Positions 53,801 through 62,800 of a DNA stretch of 64,000 nt are shown here, piece by piece. The notes below the pieces were generated by a model, which was not told the origin of the DNA, searched no databases, and saw nothing but the letters and a program-made list of their open reading frames with translations. A program made the translations under genes and the position numbers. The number at the start of each line of letters is the position of its first letter. Positions within the stretch are counted from its first letter, which is position 1. This DNA is from Ophiostoma sp. CBS 140.51 (Eukaryota; Ascomycota; Sordariomycetes; Ophiostomatales; Ophiostomataceae): the NCBI GenBank assembly GCA_029298735.1, contig JANSLP010000009.1, positions 124,001-188,000 on the forward strand. Reading direction: 5' to 3'.

Positions 53801-56800
53801 CCATTGGTCTACGGTCCCGCTTCACTGAGCTCTATGTGGCTAGCCCTGACCGTGAGATTCAGGATCTTGTGCCGATTATCAAGACCTACCTTAAGGGCAA
53901 CGCCAAGGTCAGTGACCGCATTATTGAGCGCGTCGCTCGTCTCTACCTGGCTATCAAGGGCCTGGCTGAGGAGAAGAAGCTTGTCGACGGCGCCAACGAG
54001 GTGCCACACTACAGTCTTCGTACCCTCACCCGTGTTCTGCGCTATGTCGACGATGTCGCACCCTTTTACGGCCTCGAGCGTGCCCTCTTTGAAGGTTTCT
54101 GCATGGGTTTCCTCACGCTCCTCAGCCAGACGTCGGAGAACATGGTCATGCCAATCATCTTGGACAACTTGTTCGGCGATGCCACAAGCAAGCAGCGTCG
54201 CCAAGCTATCCTCGCCCAGGCACCCCGGACACCGAGCGATGGCCGCAACTACGTGCGTTTCCTGAACAAGGACAAGGACCGCCAGTACTGGCTCATGCAG
54301 GGTGCTGAGCCGGCTATTGAGCGCGAAGACTACATCCGTACTGAGTATGTCGAGCGCAACTTGCTCAACCTCGTCCGTGCCACGTCGACGCGTCGTTTCC
54401 CCATCCTGATTCAGGGTCCCACGTCTGCGGGCAAGACGAGTATGATTGAGTACCTGGCGCAGTTCAGCGGGAACAAGTTTGTGCGTATCAACAACCACGA
54501 ACACACGGATCTGCAGGAGTATCTGGGCACGTACGTGTCCGGTGCCGACGGAAAGCTGCGTTTCCAGGAAGGTGTGCTCGTCCAGGCCATGCGCCAGGGC
54601 CACTGGATCGTGCTTGATGAGCTGAACTTGGCGCCCACTGATGTCCTAGAGGCCCTGAACCGTTTGCTTGATGACAACCGCGAGCTCCTGATTCCTGAGA
54701 CGCAAGAGATTGTCCGTCCCCACGAGAGCTTCATGCTCTTTGCTACGCAGAACCCTCCCGGCCTCTACGGCGGTCGTAAGGTTTTGTCGCGGGCCTTCCG
54801 CAACCGTTTCCTTGAGCTGCACTTTGACGACATCCCCGAGAACGAGTTGGGCTATATCTTGCAGATGCGCTGCCGCAACACCGCGCCCTCTGACTGCGAG
54901 CGCATTGTCGCTGTCTACAAGGAGCTGTCCCGCCTGCGCCAGACGAGCCGTGTCTTTGAGCAGAAGAACAGCTTTGCCACGCTGCGTGACCTGTTCCGCT
55001 GGGCGCTGCGTGAGGCCGACAACCGCGACCAGATTGCCTGCCACGGTTTCATGTTGCTGGCCGAGCGTGTGCGCGACGAGGAGGAGCGCATGTCGGTTAA
55101 GAACGTGATTGAGACCATTTTCAAGACCAAGATCGACCTCGAGGCCATCTATGGCCCCGGCGCCAGTGCAGATCTGCGCCGGTTCGAGGCCGAGCAGCAG
55201 TCTGCCTCCCAACAGGTTGTCTGGACCAAGGCCATGCGTCGTCTCTTTGTGCTAGTCACGCAGGCACTCAAGAACCGCGAGCCTATCTTGCTGGTCGGTG
55301 AGACAGGCTGCGGCAAGACGACGATCTGCCAGATGGTTGCCGAGGCCGCTGGCTGCGAACTACACATTGTCAATGCGCACCAGAACACGGAGACGGGTGA
55401 TTTGATTGGTTCGCAACGCCCTGTCCGCAACCGTAGCGCTATCACTGAGTCTTTGCGTCGTGATCTGGTGGAGGCTCTGACTCTTCTCCCCGTGACCGAC
55501 GAGAGCCAAGCCGTCGCTAGCGACGATACAGCCGAGACGCTCATGGACAAGTACAAGCTGCACAGCCTGGAGGAGAGAGAAGGTGTGCTGTCCCAGGAGC
55601 TGATCGACCGTATTGTCCGGGATGATGCCCGCAGCAAGGCACTGTTTGAGTGGTCAGATGGTAGCCTTGTCCACGCAATGAAGGCGGGCAGCTTCTTCCT
55701 GCTTGACGAAATCTCTCTGGCTGACGACTCGGTGCTTGAGAGACTCAACTCTGTCCTGGAGCCGCAGCGCACTTTGTTGCTGGCCGAGAAGGGTGTTGGC
55801 GAAGGTGACGAGGACCCGACCATTATAGCCCAGGAGACGTTCCAGTTTTTGGCGACTATGAACCCAGGTGGCGACTTCGGCAAGAAGGAGCTATCGCCCG
55901 CCCTGCGCAACCGTTTCACCGAGATCTGGGTGCCACCGCTGACCGACAGCGAGGACGTCGAGGCGATTGTCTCCGCTACACTGAGAGAGGATGTGCGCGG
56001 CTTGGCCAATACCATTGTTGCCTTTTCGTACTGGTTTGGCCGCACATTCCGCGCCTCGTCTGCGACGCCCTTCTCGATCCGTGATATTTTGGTTTGGGCC
56101 CAGTTTGTCAACAAGTGCAGCCAGACGTCGACACCCGAGGCTGCTCTCATCCACGGTGCCGCTACCGTCTTTATTGACACGCTCGGTGCCAACCCGTCCG
56201 CCATGGTTTCGGCCGATCCCACCGTGGCGGGTGAGCAGCGTGAACTGTGTCTCCGCAAGCTGGGCGAGCTGCTTCAGCTCAAGGGCAGCGCTGTGACGTC
56301 CATCTACCGGTCCGAGCCTGTTCTCCGCGCCGCCGAGGACACACTCTGGGCGGGCGACTTTAGCATTGAGCGGTCGGCCGCCGGTGCTCTGGACGCCAGC
56401 TTCGAGTTTGAGGCGCCCACGACCAAGATGAACGTCATGCGTGTCGTCCGCGCACTGCAGATGAACCACAAGCCTGTCCTGCTCGAGGGCAACCCCGGTG
56501 TGGGCAAGACGACACTCATCAGTGCCCTGGCGCGTGCCTGCGGCCAACCCTTGACTCGTATCAACCTGTCGGACCAGACAGACCTCATGGACTTGTTTGG
56601 TACCGATGTCCCCGTCGAGGGTGCCGAGGCCGGTAACTTTGCCTGGCGCGATGCTCCCTTCTTGCAGGCCATGCAAAAGGGCGAGTGGGTGCTGCTGGAC
56701 GAGATGAACCTGGCCTCGCAGACGGTCCTTGAGGGTCTTAATGCCTGTCTTGACCACCGTGGTGAAGTTTACATTGCCGAGCTCGACCAAACGTTCAAGC

Positions 56801-59800
56801 GCCACAAGGACTTCCGCCTGTTTGCTGCGCAGAACCCGCATCACCAGGGCGGTGGTCGTAAGGGTCTGCCCAGCTCGTTTGTCAACCGTTTTATTGTTGT
56901 GTATGCCGACGTCTTCACCGAGGCCGATCAGCTGCGCATCGCCTACAAGCGCTACCCGGGCATCCCTGCCGACACGGTGCGCAGTATCACCAACTTTGTA
57001 GCTGCCCTCGAGCGCGAGGTCATTTCGAACCGCTCGTTTGGTCTGCAGGGCTCACCGTGGGAATTCAACTTACGTGATACGCTGCGCTGGCTCGAGCTGG
57101 CGGCTGCTCCCTATGCTTCGGCCGTCCAGGACTACTTTGATATCACCGTGCGCCAGCGTTTCCGGACGGCGCGTGATCGTCAAGAGGTTGCCCAGCTGTT
57201 TGCGACGGCCTTTAGCCACCCCCATGAGCCTCACAGCTTGTACCATGCTGTTGGTGCCAGTGCTGCACAGGTCGGCTTTGCCCTGTTTGGCCGCAACCTT
57301 GTCTCGCAGCCGACACCCGACTTCCCCGGCCTCAACGCGGCTCCCCGCTTGCCCGAGTTGGAATCGCTACTTGTCTGTGTCCAGAACAACCTGCCCTGTA
57401 TCCTTGTGGGCCCCTCTGGCACAGGCAAGTCGGCCCTCCTGCAGCACGTGGCAGCTCTGGCCGGCAAGCCTCTTGTCGTGTTCCCTCTGAGCGCCGATGT
57501 GGACGCCATGGACCTTGTCGGCGGCTTCGAGCAGGCCGACCCGATCCGTGAAGTGCTTGCCAGTGTCTCTGAGCTGAAGGCCAGTCTCGAGCTGTTCTTG
57601 TTGGAGCACGCGGCCGAGACGTCGACTGGCGACGCAACTGCTCCGGCTGCTGCTGCTGAGCTCGTGAGGGCTATCCGTCTCCGCCCCAGAAACGCCCAGG
57701 GCGGTGCCGTATCCGGCGAGGCCGAGTACTTTGCCCGCATTTCCGAGTGCATTGCCCGTCTTGCACCCCTGATCGATGCCCAGTCTTCCCTCGCTTCTGT
57801 CCTCTCGCAGACACATGATCTTCTCCACCAGCCACTCACTTTGGAGAACCCGCGCTTCGAGTGGCTCGACAGCATCATTGTTCAGGCCGCCCAGGCCGGC
57901 CACTGGCTTGTGCTCGACAATGCCAATCTGTGCAATGCCTCTGTACTCGATCGTCTCAACTCGCTCCTCGAGCGTCCCCAGGGATTCTTGAGCATTAACG
58001 AGCACAGCGGACCTGATGGATCGCCTCGCATCGTCGAACTGCACCCCGACTTCCGTGTCTTTTTGACTGTCGATCCTCGCTACGGCGAGCTGTCGCGGGC
58101 CATGCGCAATCGGTCTATTGAGATCTTTATGGACTACGACACTGACAACGAGCAGGACTCGGCGCTGCATGTGGACCCGTACAAGCATCACATCACGCCC
58201 GTTGAAGCCCGCATGCACCGCTTCCTTGAGGTGGCCAACCATCTTGTCTCGACGGACGCCGAGTCCACACTTCCTCTCTGGCTCGACAATCTTTCTCTGG
58301 GCGACTCGACTCTGCTCGAGCGCTTCCTGCGCGCCGTTGAAGCTGGCACTCTCGTCAAATTTGGCGGCGACGAGAAGCAGTCGCAAACTGTCCTGCACCG
58401 TCTGCGTGCCCTGCTGGCCTTTGTCAAGTCGGCCGACGCCCAGCCGATCCGCCAGTCCATTCTGAGACAGTACAATGAATTTGCCGAGACTCGTTTCGGT
58501 GGTGATGCCGATACCGATGCCAGCAGCCTCATTGTCCACGAGCAGCCCCTGCATCCCTTCCAGAATGCCCCTCTCGTCCGCGCTCTCCGACATGCCTCGC
58601 CCGAGTCGACTGCGGCCGGCGCCTGGTGGCTGTCTGTGAGCTACGAGCACTATGCCGATGTCTACCTTGCTAACGAAGATCTGCAAGCCCAGGCTCAGCG
58701 TGCCTCAATGTACCTGTCTAAGATTTCTCTTCTCACGCGCCTGCAGCGCTCGTCACTCGTCGAGCAGGTCGCCATTATCAAGCGTGACTCGACGTCCCAT
58801 GTCTTTAGGTTCCTGGATGGCGTAGCCCAGCAGATCCTTCAGTTCTGCCTGGCTCTGGCGGGCAATTCTGAGGACATTAGCAACGGCCTGACAGACCGCT
58901 ACCTGCTCAACGTTGTCTGGCACTTCTGGTGGCGCACGCACGCCCTGACGTCGCAGTCAACCTTTGATGAGGCCCAGTTCCAGGCCCATCTCGGCTATGG
59001 TCGCCGTCTGTTGGACGATGGCAAGAAGGCAGTCCTCGATTTGACGACCACAGCCAACAAGATGTCAACGCCCCTCCTCCCCACGTTTGTGTCCGCCGTC
59101 ATCCAGCGCCTCGAAGACGACTTTGCGGCCGGATTCAAGCTCACCACTGGCCTGGGTATGGACGTGCTCTGGCCCGTGCTCCGCCCGCTGCCCATCCCCG
59201 ACATTGCGTCCTACAAGCAAATCACCAGCATGGAGCGTCTGGCTGCTCGCTTTGACAACCTCAAATGGCGCGTGTCATCGGCCACGGCCTCTGATCTCGG
59301 CAAGGTGATCACGTCTCTCGCCGAGGCATACCGTCTTCTGCGCATGGACGGAACCGATTCTGCCATTCTCGTCCAGGCACTAGCAGACGAGATTGGCCGC
59401 CTCGAGACCATGGTCGGCGACGACAACCAGCAGCCTGGTGCTCTCCCCTTGTTTTCGGACACTTTTGAAGCCGTGCGCCAGCTGCATGTCTTGTATGGAG
59501 CCGCCGGAACGACCAACGACGACCAGCTCAGCACTCTTGTGTTGTCCGACCTGTCGACCTTCTCCCAGCTGCGTCTGCGCAGCTCTGTCGGCGCTGCCAA
59601 CCAGCTGCAGACCGTCGACCACCTGCTCAGCCAGGACTCGTCCATCCGTCCCTGGAGTGGCACTCTGTCGAGCGAGCTCCTGCGCAAGTCCGACGTCATC
59701 ACGTCGTCGTCAACGCTCGCCTCGCTGCGCTCCCTCGAGACCGAGCTGCCGTTTGTCAGCAAGATGGTCGCTCAGTCGTCCACCTCCATAGTCGCTGACC

Positions 59801-62800
59801 CCGTCGCCAAGCTCAACCAGGGCCTCTGGGACCTGCTCGTGGCTGTCATTGCGCCGCACGACCAGACCCTCCAAGCCAACATCGAGTCCCTCTTTGCGGC
59901 AGCCGCCAGCCACCCGCAGATCGCCGACGTGGTCATTGCTAAGAATGGCCTGGCTCTCTCAGTCGCTCAAGGCGATGGAACTCTGAGCAAGGTTTCCGCG
60001 CAGAACGTCATCTGGCCCAATCTGGACAAGAGCTTTGAGGATTCGTGGCCCGAGCATCTAGGCCGCCACCTGGCCACTGTTCTGAGTGAACACTTTATGC
60101 CCGCCATCCTGGCTCTCGCTGCGTCCAAGGAGCACGCAACTGGCCAGCTGCACCAACCCTTTGCGGCCGTCGCCTGGGTCCAGTACGCTCTGGGCTGCAT
60201 CAAGCTCTACACGCCCGACAAGGTTTTTGATCCCTACCTCAAGTGGCAGACCGAGCAGGACTTTGACACGTCCTTGCGCACCTCGCTTGACGCAAAGGCC
60301 ACATCCCTGCGCGCATTTGACTGTTCGTTCATGAACGAGGAGGCCACCGACGCCACTGATCTGCGCCTAAAGCTTGTCGAGGAAGATATTGTTGTTCTTG
60401 ATACCACCGTCCAGGCATCCAACAAGAAGCGCAACCAGCAGCAGCAGCAACAGCCCACGGCTAACATCTACCGCCCGTCCAGCACCGGTAACTCGAGTGA
60501 GCTGTCCCGCCTGCAAAAGGATGTCTTTAACCCCGTTTTGGACGTCACCGTCAAGGACAACTTGGGTGCCGCACACTACCGCCTCGTGGCCTTGCTTCTC
60601 TCCACGACCGGATCAGCTGAAGCGCGCCAAGAGCTCCAGCTCGTCCAGGGCAATCTCACTCGCTTGATTGAGCGTCTCCTTGTCAGCTTCACCGCCTACC
60701 AGGACTTGGCCGTGCCCCTTGCCAACCTCCTGCGCTGCCTGCAGCTCGGTCTCTCCCTGAGCGAGAGTGCACCCTTGCCTTCTTCTACTGTCGCCGACGC
60801 TGAAGACACAATCACGTCTGCTGCCCAATGGCTCGCCGTCGCTCCTTTCCTGGACGGTCGTCTGGTCCACGTCGAGGACATCCCTCACTCTATTTCGAAG
60901 AGCTGGGAGTTCTTGCAGTTTGGCAGCGTCTGTGCTGCCGTCGACGGAACCAGCAGCAACAAGGCCCTGGGCGCCTCGGTATTCTCGACCGAGGGCCGTC
61001 GCCGTGTCTTTGAGACCTTCCACCACTTCTTTGACGAGTGGAAGAAGAAGCTGGCCGCCGACCAAAAGGTTGAGCAGGACAAGAACAACCTGTACCGCTT
61101 CCGCGGCAGTCTAGAAGACGAGGAGGAGCAGGACGCGGCTGAGTTTACCGAGCTGTTCCCGACCTACGATGAAGACAACAAGGATGGTGACCGCCAGGGC
61201 AAGCCTGAAGTCGCTGCCACCACATCCAAGTCCACCTGGGATTTGTCGGCCGACATTGCCAAGATCCACCAGGACATTTTGCAGCCCTCGCGTCCGGCCA
61301 CCGACGTGATTATCGATTTCTGCAAGTCGACGGCCCGCACCATGGCCAAGGAGAACGTCGACGACGACCAGCCTGTGGCCGTCTCGCCGCTCATGGACGG
61401 CCGCATCCTGCCCGCGACCATGTTGGTCCTGGATGACAAGCTGCGCGACCTTCAGAACGCCAGCACGACATACTCGGCCACGCTGCCCAAGAACGCCAAG
61501 AACCCCTCGCAGTACAACTTTTACGCCGACACCAACCTGCCCGAGGCGCGCAAACTGGTTGCTCTCGTCCACGACATCCAGATCAAGTTCCGCACTCTAA
61601 AACGCAACGACGAGATCGGGCATCTCCAGCCCATTGCCGACGTCCTCGATGGTTGCGACAAGGTTCTGGAGATCGGCTTCAACGAACCGCTGGCCAAGGT
61701 GATTCCCCGCGTCGAAAAACTGCACGAATTTTTGTACGAGTGGCAGTTCCGCGGCTATGCACCCCGCATCTACCTCACCCCGACGCTCTACGACCGCACC
61801 ACCGCCACGCTCGTCAGCTGGCGCAAGCTCGAGCTGTCGACGTGGAGCCGCCTCTTCGATACTGAGGTCGACAAGTGCCGCCAAGATGCAGGCACTTGGT
61901 GGTTCATTGCTTACGAAGCCGCCGTCGCCGGTCCCATGGCCATCCTGCTCGAGTCTGGCAAAGATGTCCGCGATCCCAACAGCACCGTCCTCGCCTACCA
62001 CGCCGAGCAGCTGCTCAAGGAGCTGTCCTCGTACCTTTCCGGGTCCATTGCCGGCCAGTACGGCGCCCGCCTGGACCTGCTGCGCCAGATTGCTGCCCAT
62101 CTGCGTCTGCTCCTCCTCGACTACCCTGCTCTGACGGTTATTTCCAATGCCGTCGAGAGTCTCATTGCCTACTATGCCCGCTTCGAAAGCCAGGCCGTCG
62201 AGACGGTCAAGAAAGGCCGCGAGGGTCTGCAGAAGAAGATGAACGACGTTCTTCTGCTGGCCAGCTGGCGCGATACCAACATTGAAGCACTCCGCGAGAG
62301 TGCACGCAAGTCACACCAGAAACTTTTCCGGCTGGTTCGCAAGTTCCGCGCCGTTCTGGGCCAGCCAATGGGTCCCGTGATCCTCCAGGGCCTGCCCGAC
62401 ATTGAGGCCGAGGCCGTTGTGCAGGGAAGTGGTATTCTGGCTCTCTACTCGTATGAGCGTGCCATCGAGGTTGCCCAGCCGCAAGCGGCGGCCAAGGTTT
62501 GTGCAGAGCTCGTCCCCGGCTGGGGCGACGATGCACACACGCGCCGCCTGTTGAGCATCGACCGCATTGTCAACATCATGGCCAAGGCGAGCTTGATCCC
62601 CGAGTCTGCTCTGGATGCCGCCGACATTATCGCCTCGTTCCTGACCGATCTTGTGTCGTCTGCCTCTGAACTCCGCAAGGAGACACCCAACCTGCTAACC
62701 GACGAGAACAAGACCGTCGTCAAGCAGCTCAAGACCCGCAAGACCCGCCTCTTTGACGAGACCGTCAAGGCCGTCCGCCAAATGGGCTTCAGCAACAACC

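Noticed and set aside
52473..53825. 450-codon open frame antisense to midasin
   Set aside because: Shadow of GC-ending codons in midasin; its sequence has no family features and other antisense frames (for example 57367-58686) behave alike.
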